NCBI GenBank assembly: GCA_947473355.1
Contig: CANJCQ010000015.1
Location: 1-59,834, forward strand
From: Sphingomonadaceae bacterium
GTDB taxonomy: Bacteria; Pseudomonadota; Alphaproteobacteria; Sphingomonadales; Sphingomonadaceae
Length of the DNA stretch: 59,834 bases
Direction of reading: 5' to 3'
Made by a program: the position numbers and the translations under genes. Shown in pieces: positions 8,001-16,554 of the stretch. Under the pieces are notes generated by a model, which did not search any database, was not told where the DNA came from, and saw only the letters and a list, made by a program, of their open reading frames with translations. Position 1 is the first letter of the stretch, and every line of letters starts with the position of its first letter.

Positions 8001-8993
8001 TCAGCCCTTGCCCACCACGCTCTCCGGCAATTCCGTCCCGAACACGCGCTGGTAATATTCCGCCACCAGCATCCGCTCAGTTTCGTCGCACTTGTTGAGG
8101 AACGAGAGGCGGAAGGCGAAGCCCGCGTCCTTGAAGATCGCGGTGTTCTGCGCCCAGGTGATCACGGTGCGCGGGCTCATAACGGTGGAGATATCGCCGT
8201 TGATGAAGCCCTGACGAGTGAGATCGGCGACCTTGACCATGTCGGACACCAGCTTGGGGTCCATGCCTTCGGCCTTCGACTGCACGATCTGGCATTCGAC
8301 TTCCTGGGCAAGATAGTTCAGCCCGACGACGATGTTCCAGCGGTCCATCTGGCCCTGGTTGATCGCCTGAGTGCCGTGATAGAGCCCAGAAGTGTCGCCG
8401 AGGCCGACTGTGTTGGCCGTGGCGAACAAGCGGAACCACTTGTTGGGGCGGATAACCCGGTTCTGGTCCAGCAGGGTCAGCTTGCCTTCGGTTTCCAGCA
8501 CGCGCTGGATCACGAACATCACGTCCGGACGCCCGGCGTCGTATTCGTCGAACACCAGCGCGGTCGGGGTCTGCAGCGCCCAGGGCAGCAGGCCTTCGCG
8601 GAATTCCGTCACCTGCAGGCCGTCGCGCAGCACGATGGCATCGCGGCCGATCAGATCGATACGGCTGATGTGGGCATCGAGGTTGATGCGGATGCACGGC
8701 CAGTTGAGCCGGGCGGCGACCTGCTCGATGTGAGTCGATTTCCCCGTGCCATGATAGCCCTGCACCATGACCCGGCGATTGAAGGCAAAGCCGGCGAGGA
8801 TCGCCAGCGTGGTATCTGGATCGAACACATAGCTCGGATCGAGATCAGGCACGCGCTCATCAGCTTCCGAGAAAGCCGGAACCTTCATGTCGATGTCGAT
8901 GCCGAAGAGCTCGCGCACGGAGACTTCGCGGTCGGGCGCCTCGAGAACGGTGGTCGCGCGGCTATCGGGCTGGATGTTTTGAATATCTGTCAT
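8001..8993 (-). CDS. cobS: Cobaltochelatase subunit CobS
   Basis: A 330-residue AAA+ ATPase subunit of the aerobic cobaltochelatase, which inserts cobalt into hydrogenobyrinic acid diamide together with CobN and CobT. The Walker A motif GYHGTGKST is at 79-87 and Walker B ALVFDEYD at about 145-152; the N-terminal [14 protein letters not shown] segment is characteristic of CobS. The ATG at 8993 is chosen because homologues begin near it. No cobT, cobN or dnaJ-like gene lies next to it, although cobS and cobT are adjacent in many alphaproteobacteria. A MoxR-type ATPase with another partner is the main alternative. Confidence 0.88.
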   Translation of the reverse strand: MTDIQNIQPDSRATTVLEAPDREVSVRELFGIDIDMKVPAFSEADERVPDLDPSYVFDPDTTLAILAGFAFNRRVMVQGYHGTGKSTHIEQVAARLNWPCIRINLDAHISRIDLIGRDAIVLRDGLQVTEFREGLLPWALQTPTALVFDEYDAGRPDVMFVIQRVLETEGKLTLLDQNRVIRPNKWFRLFATANTVGLGDTSGLYHGTQAINQGQMDRWNIVVGLNYLAQEVECQIVQSKAEGMDPKLVSDMVKVADLTRQGFINGDISTVMSPRTVITWAQNTAIFKDAGFAFRLSFLNKCDETERMLVAEYYQRVFGTELPESVVGKG

Positions 8994-9073
8994 AGTACCC
9001 CGGGGCCTATACGGGCGGAAGCGGGGCTGCAATAAGCTTTGCATATTGAAATGCGACTCATGGGGAAATTGTC

Positions 9074-9721
9074 ATGAAAGTGTTTGGAGCCCTGCTCTCG
9101 CCGTTCGTCCGCAAGGTCTGCGTGGCGCTTGCGGAAAAGGGCATGGCTTACGAGCTGGTGCTCTCGAGCCCCGGCGGCCCCGATCCGGACTTCCTCGCCG
9201 CCAGCCCTTTCGGCAAGATCCCGGCGATAAAGGACGGCGACTATACGCTCGCCGATTCGACCGCGATCGTCACCTACATGGAAGCCAAGCAGCCCAGCCC
9301 TGCCCTCCTGCCTGCCGAGGCGCAGGCGCGCGGCAAGGCAATGTGGTTCGACGAATTCGCCGACACCATATTCGCCACATCCGGCCTCAAAATCCTGTTC
9401 AACCGGCTGGTCGGCCCCCGGCTGCTCAAGCTGCCCTATGACGAGGCCATTGCCCTGCAGGGCGAGACAGAGCTGCCGCGCATACTCGATTATCTCGAAA
9501 GCGTGGCGCCGGAACAGGGCTGGCTGGCGGGCGAGTTCACGCTTGGCGATATCTCGGTGGCTTCGATGCTACGCTCCCTGAGTTATGTCCGCCACGGCCC
9601 CGATGCGGCGAAATATCCGAAGACGGCAGCCTGGTATGGCCGGGTAACGGCGCGGCCGGCTTGGTTGGCAGTGGCGGAGCTTGAAGCCCCGGTTTCAGAA
9701 CGACTGATGCCCAAGGACTAG
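9074..9721 (+). CDS. Glutathione S-transferase family protein
   Basis: A 215-residue GST-like protein. The N-terminal thioredoxin fold begins MKVFGALLSPFVRKVCVALA, with the S-P-F-V-R-K active-site region of serine or cysteine GSTs, then FGKIPAIKDGDYTLADSTAI, the cis-Pro and glutathione-binding DS motif. The helical C-terminal domain contains FTLGDISVASML. It acts on electrophiles in the cytoplasm; the real substrate is unknown. It stands between divergent cobS and convergent HxlR gene, with two bases to the latter's stop. Confidence 0.85.
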   Translation: MKVFGALLSPFVRKVCVALAEKGMAYELVLSSPGGPDPDFLAASPFGKIPAIKDGDYTLADSTAIVTYMEAKQPSPALLPAEAQARGKAMWFDEFADTIFATSGLKILFNRLVGPRLLKLPYDEAIALQGETELPRILDYLESVAPEQGWLAGEFTLGDISVASMLRSLSYVRHGPDAAKYPKTAAWYGRVTARPAWLAVAELEAPVSERLMPKD

Positions 9722-9722
9722 G

Positions 9723-10406
9723 TTACAGGCCCAGCTTCGCGGGCAAGTGGAACAGGTCGATAAAACGCAACGCTGCACCTTCGTCGCCCGCAACCACCAG
9801 CCCGGCCCCTGCCAGTTCGGCCAGCGGCACTTTGCCATAGACCGCCCCTGCAATCACGCTTGCCACAGGCGCGCTCAGCGCAAAGTCGGGCGCATGCGGC
9901 TCGCCCCGCTCGGCGCTGAGGCGCTGGCTGCGCACCTCGACCCGGAAGCGCTCTTCGCCCAGATTGATCGCGCCCGTAACCGCGAGGCCATCTGCGCGCT
10001 TGGAATCGAACATCGTGCGAAAGCTCATCATCAGCGAGGCGGCGGATAGCGGCAGCGTCGGATCATGCCCCGGCGATCGCGCTGCCCAGCGGCCCAGCGC
10101 CTGGATCGATTCTTCGGCGAGATAACCCCACTCGGTCAGCTCATAGACCTGGGCGGCGGCAGGCGGCGGCAGCTGGCGGCGCTGGACGATGCCAGCCTTC
10201 TCCAGCCCCTCCAGCCGCTCGGTCAGCACTTTGGCGCTGATCGAGGGCAGCCCGGCGCGCAGGTAAGTGAAACGGCGGGGACCAAACATCATCTCGCGAA
10301 TGATCAGCAGCGCCCAGCGCTCGCCGATCAGCTCGAGCGCAAAAGCGGTGCCGCAAGCGTCATCGTACCATTTGCCGTGCGACGAAGTTTCTTTTTGTAA
10401 CTTCAT
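9723..10406 (-). CDS. HxlR-family winged-helix transcriptional regulator
   Basis: This 227-residue protein has an HxlR-type winged helix near the N-terminus, with the cysteine in DDACGTAFALELIGERWALL, then REMMFGPRRFTYLRAG, SAKVLTERLEGLE and YELTEWG. A C-terminal domain of about 110 residues follows, which is longer than minimal HxlR proteins and may sense a ligand. It is divergent from the DUF4287-VOC-GST operon starting at 10475, so it probably controls that operon and itself. The ATG at 10406 is used because the HxlR fold begins just after it. Confidence 0.85.
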   Translation of the reverse strand: MKLQKETSSHGKWYDDACGTAFALELIGERWALLIIREMMFGPRRFTYLRAGLPSISAKVLTERLEGLEKAGIVQRRQLPPPAAAQVYELTEWGYLAEESIQALGRWAARSPGHDPTLPLSAASLMMSFRTMFDSKRADGLAVTGAINLGEERFRVEVRSQRLSAERGEPHAPDFALSAPVASVIAGAVYGKVPLAELAGAGLVVAGDEGAALRFIDLFHLPAKLGL

Positions 10407-10424
10407 TGTTGCCTTTAGTAACTC
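10394..10424. promoter_or_regulatory. Candidate HxlR operator: paired GTAACT repeats
   Basis: TTTGTAACTTC at 10394-10404 and TTTAGTAACTC at 10414-10424 are near-direct repeats. Their GTAACT cores start 21 bases apart, two helical turns, and straddle the HxlR start codon in the divergent promoter region. HxlR proteins usually bind such sites next to their own gene. The assignment is an inference from position and spacing. Confidence 0.35.
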
Positions 10425-10474
10425 ACGTCGGCATGAAACTGCAACAGTGATTCGCCAGCAAGGGAGATGCTGCC

Positions 10475-10702
10475 ATGTCATTCCAGGCCTATCTCGACAA
10501 CATCCAGGCCAAGACCGGAAAATCGCCCGCCGATTTCAAGGCCATGGCGGCCGAAAAAGGCTTCGTTGACAGCGGCCGCCTGACCGCCGGCACCAAGGCA
10601 GGAATGATCATTGAATGGCTGAAGCAGGACTTCGGCCTTGGCCATGGCCACGCCATGGCCATTGTCACGCTGCTCAAGGGGGCGAAGAAGGAAGGAGAAT
10701 GA
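10475..10702 (+). CDS. DUF4287 domain-containing small protein
   Basis: A 75-residue protein starting MSFQAYLDNIQAKTGKSPAD, a typical DUF4287 sequence (short helical domain with a K-T-G-K and GHAMAIV pattern). The molecular role of the family is unknown. GGGAG lies seven bases before the ATG. It is the first gene of a six-gene operon and is followed within three bases by the VOC gene, so it may help or regulate the stress or detoxification enzymes downstream. Confidence 0.85.
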   Translation: MSFQAYLDNIQAKTGKSPADFKAMAAEKGFVDSGRLTAGTKAGMIIEWLKQDFGLGHGHAMAIVTLLKGAKKEGE

Positions 10703-10704
10703 AC

Positions 10705-11484
10705 ATGGCAAACACACAAGGCGACTTCATCTGGTACGAACTGATGACCAGCGATGCCGATGCCGCACAGGCGTTTTACACTTCGGTACTCGACTGGAAA
10801 ATCGCCGTCAGCGTCATGCCCGGCATGGACTATCGCCATATCGAGGCATCGGAAGGAAACGTCGGCGGGGTAATGCCAATAAGCCCGGAAATGGCAGAGC
10901 ACGGCGCCCGGCCGGCATGGGTCGCCTACATCGCTGTCGACAGCGTCGACGCCAGTGCCGCTTCGATCACCGCTGCTGGCGGTAGCGTCATGATGCCCGC
11001 CATGGACATCCCCTCGGTCGGGCGCATTGCCATGGTCGCCGATCCGCACGGCGCTCCGTTCTACATCATGACCCCTGCGGGCGAAGGCGAAAGCCACGCC
11101 TATTCCAAGGATCGCCCGCGCATTGGCCATTGCGCCTGGAACGAACTGGTCACGCCCGACCAGACGGCGTCGTGGGCGTTCTATGGCGAACAATTTGGTT
11201 GGGAGAACCCCGATTCAATGGATATGGGCCCTATGGGCTCCTATCAATTCATCGGCCACAACGGCATGCTCGGCGCGATGATGAAGGGAATCCCGGAAAT
11301 GGGTCCGCCGCACTGGAACCAGTATTTCCGGGTAGCGGATATCGACGCGGCAGTTGTGGCCATCGGCGCTGGCGGTGGCAGCGTGATCCATGGCCCGATG
11401 GAAATTCCCGGCGGCGACTTCTCGCTCAATGGCATTGACCCGCAAGGCGCACACTTCGGTGTCGTCGGCGCACGGAAAGGCTAA
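10705..11484 (+). CDS. Two-domain VOC (glyoxalase/bleomycin resistance) family protein
   Basis: A 259-residue protein with two consecutive VOC modules: FIWYELMTSDADAAQAFYTS then CAWNELVTPDQTASWAFYGE, each followed by a beta-strand ending such as ADPHGAPFYIM and IDPQGAHFGVV. Tandem VOC domains form one metal-binding site, and the family covers glyoxalases, ring-cleavage dioxygenases and resistance proteins. AAGGAG stands seven bases before the ATG at 10705, so I prefer this start to the ATG at 10699 that overlaps the upstream stop. The substrate is unknown. Confidence 0.85.
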   Translation: MANTQGDFIWYELMTSDADAAQAFYTSVLDWKIAVSVMPGMDYRHIEASEGNVGGVMPISPEMAEHGARPAWVAYIAVDSVDASAASITAAGGSVMMPAMDIPSVGRIAMVADPHGAPFYIMTPAGEGESHAYSKDRPRIGHCAWNELVTPDQTASWAFYGEQFGWENPDSMDMGPMGSYQFIGHNGMLGAMMKGIPEMGPPHWNQYFRVADIDAAVVAIGAGGGSVIHGPMEIPGGDFSLNGIDPQGAHFGVVGARKG

Positions 11485-11486
11485 AC

Positions 11487-12116
11487 ATGGCAGAATACAC
11501 CTTCTTCACCCAGCCCATGTCGCGCGGTCAGATCGCGCGCTGGGCGCTGCATGAGGCAGGGGCTGACTATAGCCATGTCATCGTCGATCTCGCTGACAAG
11601 CCGGAGGCACTGCTCAAGGTCAATCCCATGGGCAAGGTGCCGGTGATCGTCCACCACGATCAGGGCACCGACCGGGTGGTGACCGAAGGTGCGGCAATCT
11701 GCCACTATCTCGCCGAAATGCACCCGCAGGCCGGACTGCTGCCCAAGGACGCGGAAATGGCCGACTATTTCCGCTGGCTGTTCTTCGCTGCCGGGCCATT
11801 GGAATCGGCGATCGTTTCCACCTACCTCGGCTTTGCGCCGGGGCCTGAACAGGAAAAGACCGCCGGCTGGGGCAATTACGAGCGCACCATGACCACGCTG
11901 GAAGCGCATCTTGATCGCAACGACTATGTCTGCGGAAAGCGCTTCACCATGGCCGATGTCTATGTCGGCAGCCAGCTCGACTGGGGCCTCAATTTCGGCT
12001 CGGTGCCGCCCAACGAGGGCTTCGTCGGCTATGTCCAGCGACTGCAGGCGCGCGATGCCTACAAGGAGGCCAAGGCCGTCGACAACGCATTGATCGAGGC
12101 TGCACGCCGTGGCTAA
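11487..12116 (+). CDS. Glutathione S-transferase family protein
   Basis: A 209-residue GST-like protein: thioredoxin-fold start YTFFTQPMSRGQIARWALHE, cis-Pro segment NPMGKVPVIV, glutathione-contact TEGAAICHYLAE, and an alpha-helical C-terminal domain with FTMADVYVGSQLDWG. It is the third gene of the operon, starting three bases after the VOC stop and overlapping the next GST by eight bases. It probably conjugates or reduces an electrophile together with the adjacent VOC and GST enzymes. Confidence 0.85.
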   Translation: MAEYTFFTQPMSRGQIARWALHEAGADYSHVIVDLADKPEALLKVNPMGKVPVIVHHDQGTDRVVTEGAAICHYLAEMHPQAGLLPKDAEMADYFRWLFFAAGPLESAIVSTYLGFAPGPEQEKTAGWGNYERTMTTLEAHLDRNDYVCGKRFTMADVYVGSQLDWGLNFGSVPPNEGFVGYVQRLQARDAYKEAKAVDNALIEAARRG

Positions 12117-12771
12117 GCCCCCGCTCATCCTCTATGGCCACCCCTTCTCCAGCTACACCTGGAAGGCGCTGATCGCGCTTTATGCCAGCGAAGTCTCGTT
12201 TGAGGTCCGCGCGGTCGATCCGCAATATCCCGAACACATTGCCACGGTCCAGGCTGCCTCGCCGCTCGGAAAGTTTCCGCTGCTCGAAGATGGCGACATG
12301 CAGATTTTCGAGGCCACCTCGATCATCGAATATCTCAACATCCGCCACCCCGGCCCCGAAGTGCTGATCCCCAGCGATCCCGCCGCCGCAGTAGGCATGC
12401 GCATGCTCGACCGGGTGTTCGACAACTATGTGATGACGCCGATGTCAGCCATCGTGATGGAACACATCCGGAGCCCCGATGCCCCCGATCAGGCGCGCAT
12501 CGCCGAGGCCAAGCAACAACTCCGCAAGACTTACGCATGGCTCGAAGGCTGGCTCGAATTCTATCCCGTCGGCGATCAGATCACGCTTGTGGAATGCGCC
12601 GCCGCGCCCGCGCTATTTTATGCCGACTGGGTCGAGGAGATCGGCGAGACCTGTCCCCGCTTGCAAGCCTGGCGGGCGCATCTTCTCAAGATCCCGGCAG
12701 TGGCGCAATGCGTCGAGGATGCCCGGCCGTTCCGCGCCAATTTCCCGCCTGGCGCGCCCGACCGGGATTGA
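12109..12771 (+). CDS. Glutathione S-transferase family protein (GTG start)
   Basis: A 220-residue GST-like protein, distinct in sequence from its upstream partner. It begins (GTG) AKPPLILYGHPFSSYTWKAL, then SPLGKFPLLEDGDMQIFEATS with the glutathione-binding ATS pair. The C-terminal helices contain ITLVECAAAPALFYADWV. The GTG at 12109 overlaps the previous stop by eight bases, indicating translational coupling. Two unlike GSTs encoded side by side suggests either a heteromer or two successive steps on related substrates. Confidence 0.82.
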   Translation: MAKPPLILYGHPFSSYTWKALIALYASEVSFEVRAVDPQYPEHIATVQAASPLGKFPLLEDGDMQIFEATSIIEYLNIRHPGPEVLIPSDPAAAVGMRMLDRVFDNYVMTPMSAIVMEHIRSPDAPDQARIAEAKQQLRKTYAWLEGWLEFYPVGDQITLVECAAAPALFYADWVEEIGETCPRLQAWRAHLLKIPAVAQCVEDARPFRANFPPGAPDRD

Positions 12772-12786
12772 ACGAGGAGACCTGCC

Positions 12787-13176
12787 ATGGCCGCAATCCT
12801 CAATCACACCATCGTCTGGTGCAGCGACAAGGCCCGCTCGGCGGCATTTCTCGGCGATGTGCTGGGCCTGCCGCCCGCCCAGCCCTTTTCGCACTTCCTG
12901 GTCCATGCCCTCGCCAACGGCGTATCGATGGATTTCATGGAAAAGGAAGGCGCTATCGCGCGCCAGCACTATGCCTTCCTCGTCAGCGAGGATGAGTTCG
13001 ATCAGGGCTTTACCCTGATCCGCGAGCGCGGTCTGACCTATTGGGCTGATCCGGCGCGTGAGAAACCCGGCGAGATCAACCGCCACTGGGGCGGCCGCGG
13101 GGTCTATTTCGAGGACCCTGACGGCCATTTTCTCGAACTGATTACCAAGCCCTATGGCGCCACGGAGGACTTATGA
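12787..13176 (+). CDS. Single-domain VOC family protein
   Basis: A 129-residue VOC protein: AAILNHTIVWCSDKARSAAF at the N-terminus, and VYFEDPDGHFLELITKPYG, with a metal-ligand-like Glu, at the C-terminus. GAGGAG precedes the ATG. It is typical of glyoxalase-like or fosfomycin-resistance-like proteins, but the exact activity is not deducible. Its stop overlaps the start of the following SRPBCC gene by four bases. Confidence 0.83.
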   Translation: MAAILNHTIVWCSDKARSAAFLGDVLGLPPAQPFSHFLVHALANGVSMDFMEKEGAIARQHYAFLVSEDEFDQGFTLIRERGLTYWADPAREKPGEINRHWGGRGVYFEDPDGHFLELITKPYGATEDL

Positions 13177-13616
13177 GCAACGCCAACGAACTTTCCGTCA
13201 CCCGCCTGATTGCGGCAGCGCCTGAGAAGGTGTGGCAAGTTATGTCCGATCGGCAAACCGAATGGTGGTGTCCCCTGCCCTGGCGCGCCGAAGTTGTGGT
13301 GCAGGACAAGCGCGCGGGCGGGCGCTGTGAGATGGTGTTCAAGGGGCCGGATGGGGAAGAAGAGCCGCAGGACGGCATCTATCTAGCCTGGGACGATGGC
13401 CGCCGCTTCATCACCACCGATGCCGTGACCGCTGATTTCCAGCCGGCAGGCCCTTTCATGATCGGAATCTGGGAAATCGCGTCTGAAGCAGGTGGAACCC
13501 GCTACACCGCCACGGCCCGTCACTGGACTGAGGAAGCCTGCAAACAGCACGCGGAAATGGGCTTCGCCGAAGGCTGGGGCATCTGCGCCGACCAGCTTCA
13601 GGCACTTTGCGAGTAA
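13173..13616 (+). CDS. SRPBCC (AHSA1-like, START/Bet v 1 fold) domain protein
   Basis: A 147-residue protein with the AHSA1-like pattern: SVTRLIAAAPEKVWQVMSDR, TEWWCPLPW, GGRCEMVFKGPDGEE, and the C-terminal helix HAEMGFAEGWGICADQL. Such proteins bind hydrophobic ligands in a deep cavity. It is the last gene of the operon and is translationally coupled to the VOC gene by an ATGA overlap. Its stop is six bases from the convergent small gene. Confidence 0.85.
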   Translation: MSNANELSVTRLIAAAPEKVWQVMSDRQTEWWCPLPWRAEVVVQDKRAGGRCEMVFKGPDGEEEPQDGIYLAWDDGRRFITTDAVTADFQPAGPFMIGIWEIASEAGGTRYTATARHWTEEACKQHAEMGFAEGWGICADQLQALCE

Positions 13617-13622
13617 GGCTGA

Positions 13623-13871
13623 TCAAACCTCGGCGTATTCGACAAAAGGCCGACTCTCGCGGGTGCCGCGATAGTGCTTTTCCGGCTCGCCCGGATCGCC
13701 CGCAATCAGCACATATTCGTCATGCACCTCGACCAGCGTGCCGACGAAGGGAAAGCCTTCGAGGCTGCCGCCGACCCGGTAGCTGACAGTATCGCCGGCC
13801 TTGAATGTCTTTTCGTCGAAATTGAATTCGAACGGGCAGGCCTCGCCCGCCGTCTCGCCCATACCTTGCAT
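13623..13871 (-). CDS. Small hypothetical protein
   Basis: An 82-residue acidic protein starting MQGMGETAGEACPFEFNFDE. It has a predicted beta-rich middle (FKAGDTVSYRVGGSLEGFPF, VGTLVEVHDEYVLIAGD) and no signal peptide or membrane segment. A GAAGGAG ribosome binding site lies shortly before the ATG at 13871. I do not recognise the family; the sequence suggests a small SH3- or KOW-like barrel. Confidence 0.65.
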   Translation of the reverse strand: MQGMGETAGEACPFEFNFDEKTFKAGDTVSYRVGGSLEGFPFVGTLVEVHDEYVLIAGDPGEPEKHYRGTRESRPFVEYAEV

Positions 13872-13941
13872 TGATTATCTCCTTCGCGCGGCAGGGTAAT
13901 GCCGCAAGGCGCAGCTTACAAATGCAAAAAGCCGACGTAAA

Positions 13942-13969
13942 AAACCCGCCAGGCTGCCCCGGCGGGTTT
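13942..13969 (-). terminator. Rho-independent terminator of ndk
   Basis: Perfect 9-bp stem AAACCCGCC (13942-13950) and GGCGGGTTT (13961-13969) around a ten-base loop. On the minus strand the stem is followed by a T run (GGCGGGTTTTTTACG). It lies about 20 bases after the ndk stop. Confidence 0.88.
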
Positions 13970-13990
13970 CTGAACTCAGTTGGCGATGAA

Positions 13991-14413
13991 TCAGCCGACC
14001 AGTTCTTCCGGCTTGAAGAAGAAGGCGATCTCGATCGCGGCGTTTTCGTCGCTATCCGAACCGTGGACCGAATTGGCTTCGATCGATTCGGCATAGACCT
14101 TGCGGATCGTGCCTTCGTCGGCATTGGCCGGGTTGGTCGCGCCCATCACATCGCGGTTGCGCTTCACGGCGTCTTCGCCTTCGAGCACCTGCACCACCAC
14201 CGGACCGGAGGTCATGAAGGCGACGAGATCATTGAAAAACGGGCGTTCGCGGTGGACGCCATAGAAGCCCTCGGCCTGATCCTTGGTCATGTGGATGCGC
14301 CTGGAAGCGACGACGCGCAGGCCGGCTTCTTCCAGCATCTTGGTGACGCCGCCGGTCAGGTTGCGGCGGGTGGCATCGGGCTTGATGATCGAAAAGGTGC
14401 GGGTAACCGCCAT
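13991..14413 (-). CDS. ndk: Nucleoside diphosphate kinase
   Basis: This 140-residue enzyme transfers the gamma-phosphate between nucleoside tri- and diphosphates through a phosphohistidine. It begins [20 protein letters not shown] with K11, and the active-site histidine is H117 in [11 protein letters not shown]. Length is standard. An AGGAAC box precedes the ATG. It is transcribed leftwards after holC and ends in a strong terminator. Confidence 0.97.
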   Translation of the reverse strand: MAVTRTFSIIKPDATRRNLTGGVTKMLEEAGLRVVASRRIHMTKDQAEGFYGVHRERPFFNDLVAFMTSGPVVVQVLEGEDAVKRNRDVMGATNPANADEGTIRKVYAESIEANSVHGSDSDENAAIEIAFFFKPEELVG

Positions 14414-14506
14414 GACTCAGGTTCCTTGTTGAAATTTGGGCGAAGTTGATTGTTCTGGAATGGCGCGCCCCTAGCCGGGATCATGCTGCACCGCAAGATT
14501 TCCGGG

Positions 14507-14944
14507 TTATGGCCCCTCGACCCATTTGCCGCCCTGCTGCTTCCAGAATTTGCGCTCGACGCCGTCACGCGTGCCCAGCGCGCGCCAGCAATCGCGCGCG
14601 GCTTGCAGGGTGGAATCATCGAACATGTAGAAGGTGCGCACAAAAGGCTCAGCTCCCTCGCGCCAGACCCCGTCGGCTATCGCCATGAACGAGGCGCCAT
14701 TGGCCGGTTCGGGACTATCCGACAGCAGGATCGGCTGGCGCGCATCATGCGGGGATCCGGCGCGGCCATGCGCCAGGAAGCTGTCTGGCAATCTGGCCCA
14801 CAGCATGTCGCCGATCCGGCCCAGCTGGCCCTCGTCGCCTGAGACCACCAGCAGCCGCTCGCCCGCATTCAGCGCCGCGCGGGCGATCAGCGGCAAGGCC
14901 ACTTCGGCGGGGTCTCGGCTCAGCTGGTAGAAATCAACTCTCAC
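14507..14944 (-). CDS. holC: DNA polymerase III subunit chi (HolC)
   Basis: A 145-residue clamp-loader accessory subunit that links the replisome to SSB. It shows the family pattern RVDFYQLSRDPAEVALPLIA, then ERLLVVSGDEGQL, LWARLPDSFLAHG, PILLSD and FMFDD-like FYMFDDSTLQAARDCW. The GTG at 14944 is preferred because family members start with this RVDFYQL segment; it overlaps the pepA stop by 11 bases. An ATG at 14959 would add five unsupported residues. pepA-holC adjacency is widespread in proteobacteria. Confidence 0.9.
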   Translation of the reverse strand: MRVDFYQLSRDPAEVALPLIARAALNAGERLLVVSGDEGQLGRIGDMLWARLPDSFLAHGRAGSPHDARQPILLSDSPEPANGASFMAIADGVWREGAEPFVRTFYMFDDSTLQAARDCWRALGTRDGVERKFWKQQGGKWVEGP

Positions 14945-16397
14945 AGTTGTCCCGCACATAGCGGTCGATCAGCCGCACGCCATAGCCGGTCGCGCCCTTG
15001 TCCCAGGTTGCCCCGGCCTTGTCGGCCCAGACCATGCCGGCAATATCGAGATGCGCCCAGGGCGTGCCCTTGTTCACAAAGCGCTGGAGGAACTGCGCCG
15101 CAGTGATCGAGCCTGCATATTTGCTGCCCATGTTCTTCATGTCGGCGATCGGGCTGTCGATCATCTTGTCATAGGCCGGACCCATCGGCAGTCGCCACAG
15201 CCGCTCGCCGCAGGTCGTGCCGGCGGCCTGTATCTTGGCCGCAAGGCCATCGTCATTCGAGAATATCCCGCCATATTCGTTGCCCAGAGTGGCGATGATT
15301 GCGCCTGTGAGCGTGGCGAGATCGACAATCGCGCTGGGGGCATATTCTTTCTGCACCCAGGTCAGCGCGTCGCAGAGCACAAGCCGCCCCTCGGCGTCGG
15401 TGTTGATCACTTCGACCGTCTGGCCCGACATAGTCGTGACCACGTCGCCGGGCCGCTGGGCATGGCCATCGGGCATGTTTTCAACCAGGCCGCAGATGCC
15501 GACCACGTTGGCGCGTGCCTTGCGCCCCGCAATCGCCAGCATCGCGCCAGCCACCGCGCCCGCGCCGCCCATGTCCCATTTCATGTCTTCCATGCCGGCT
15601 GGCGGCTTGAGGCTGATGCCGCCAGTGTCGAAAGTCACGCCTTTGCCGACGAAGGCCATGGGCTTGCCGCCCGGAGCGCCGCCGTTCCACACGATCGCCA
15701 GCACCCGCGGCGGCCGCGGCGAGCCTTGCGACACGCCCAGCAGCGCGCCCATACCCAGCGTGCGCAACTCGTCCTCGCCCAGTACCCGCATCACCAGGCC
15801 CGTCCCCGCCAGCCGCGCCTCGCAGCGCGCAACGAAGCTTTCGGGATAGATGACATTGCCCGGCTCGGTGACCAGTTCGCGGGTGAACTCGACACCATCT
15901 GCCACAGCCGATTCGCGGGCCCATTCGGCGGCGGTATCGGCGGCGGCATTGATCACCGTAACGCTGGTGAGAGTGACCTTCTGGTCATCGGGCAGCTTGG
16001 TGCGATAGGCATCGTGCCGCCAGCCGCGCAGGCGCATACCGAGCAGGAAGGCAGCGGTTTCGGCACCAGTCAGACCAGAACCTGCCAGATCAATGGTCAG
16101 CGCCGATTCGCCCGACGTCAGATAGCGAGCGGTCAGTGCAGCCCCGGCCTTCTCCAGCGAACCCAACCGTCCGCTGCCATTGGTATCCCCGATCCCAACC
16201 AGTGCCACGCGCACCACTTCGCCGCCGCGCTCGACAAAGCCCTCGTGGATCTGCCCCGATTTGCCGGCAAACCTTGCAACCTTGGCCCCAGCCGCCAGCA
16301 CTGGCTCAATGCCCTCTGGCATGGCGTCAGGTGCGGCAAGCCGGGCGATGAAGCGCGCAGTGGAAGCTTGCGGTGCTTGGGCAATATCAATTCGCAT
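14934..16397 (-). CDS. pepA: Leucyl aminopeptidase (M17)
   Basis: A 487-residue cytosolic aminopeptidase that uses two metal ions to remove N-terminal residues. The C-terminal catalytic domain shows GKGVTFDTGGISLKPPAGM, the metal-binding DMGGAGAVAG, and the signature NTDAEGRL. An AGGAG site precedes the ATG at 16397. It is followed by the overlapping holC and is divergent from lptD across 157 bases holding both promoters. Members of this family can also act as DNA-binding proteins in site-specific recombination; nothing here indicates which role applies. Confidence 0.95.
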   Translation of the reverse strand: MRIDIAQAPQASTARFIARLAAPDAMPEGIEPVLAAGAKVARFAGKSGQIHEGFVERGGEVVRVALVGIGDTNGSGRLGSLEKAGAALTARYLTSGESALTIDLAGSGLTGAETAAFLLGMRLRGWRHDAYRTKLPDDQKVTLTSVTVINAAADTAAEWARESAVADGVEFTRELVTEPGNVIYPESFVARCEARLAGTGLVMRVLGEDELRTLGMGALLGVSQGSPRPPRVLAIVWNGGAPGGKPMAFVGKGVTFDTGGISLKPPAGMEDMKWDMGGAGAVAGAMLAIAGRKARANVVGICGLVENMPDGHAQRPGDVVTTMSGQTVEVINTDAEGRLVLCDALTWVQKEYAPSAIVDLATLTGAIIATLGNEYGGIFSNDDGLAAKIQAAGTTCGERLWRLPMGPAYDKMIDSPIADMKNMGSKYAGSITAAQFLQRFVNKGTPWAHLDIAGMVWADKAGATWDKGATGYGVRLIDRYVRDNCES

Positions 16398-16554
16398 GAG
16401 GGCTCCTGAGTAGTCCCGGCCGAGGCGGCCATCCCATTGCCGCAACTGCGGCCTGCCTTATCGGCAAAACAATTCGTGCATCTCTCAGCCACTTGACGCG
16501 TTTCAGCACCAAGCGCGGATTGCAGTTAAGCGCGGGCAGTGCGATAGGCAAGGG

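Noticed and set aside
10699..10705. ATG at 10699 as the start of the two-domain VOC gene
   Set aside because: The AAGGAG box is too close to it (one base), whereas it is seven bases before the ATG at 10705.
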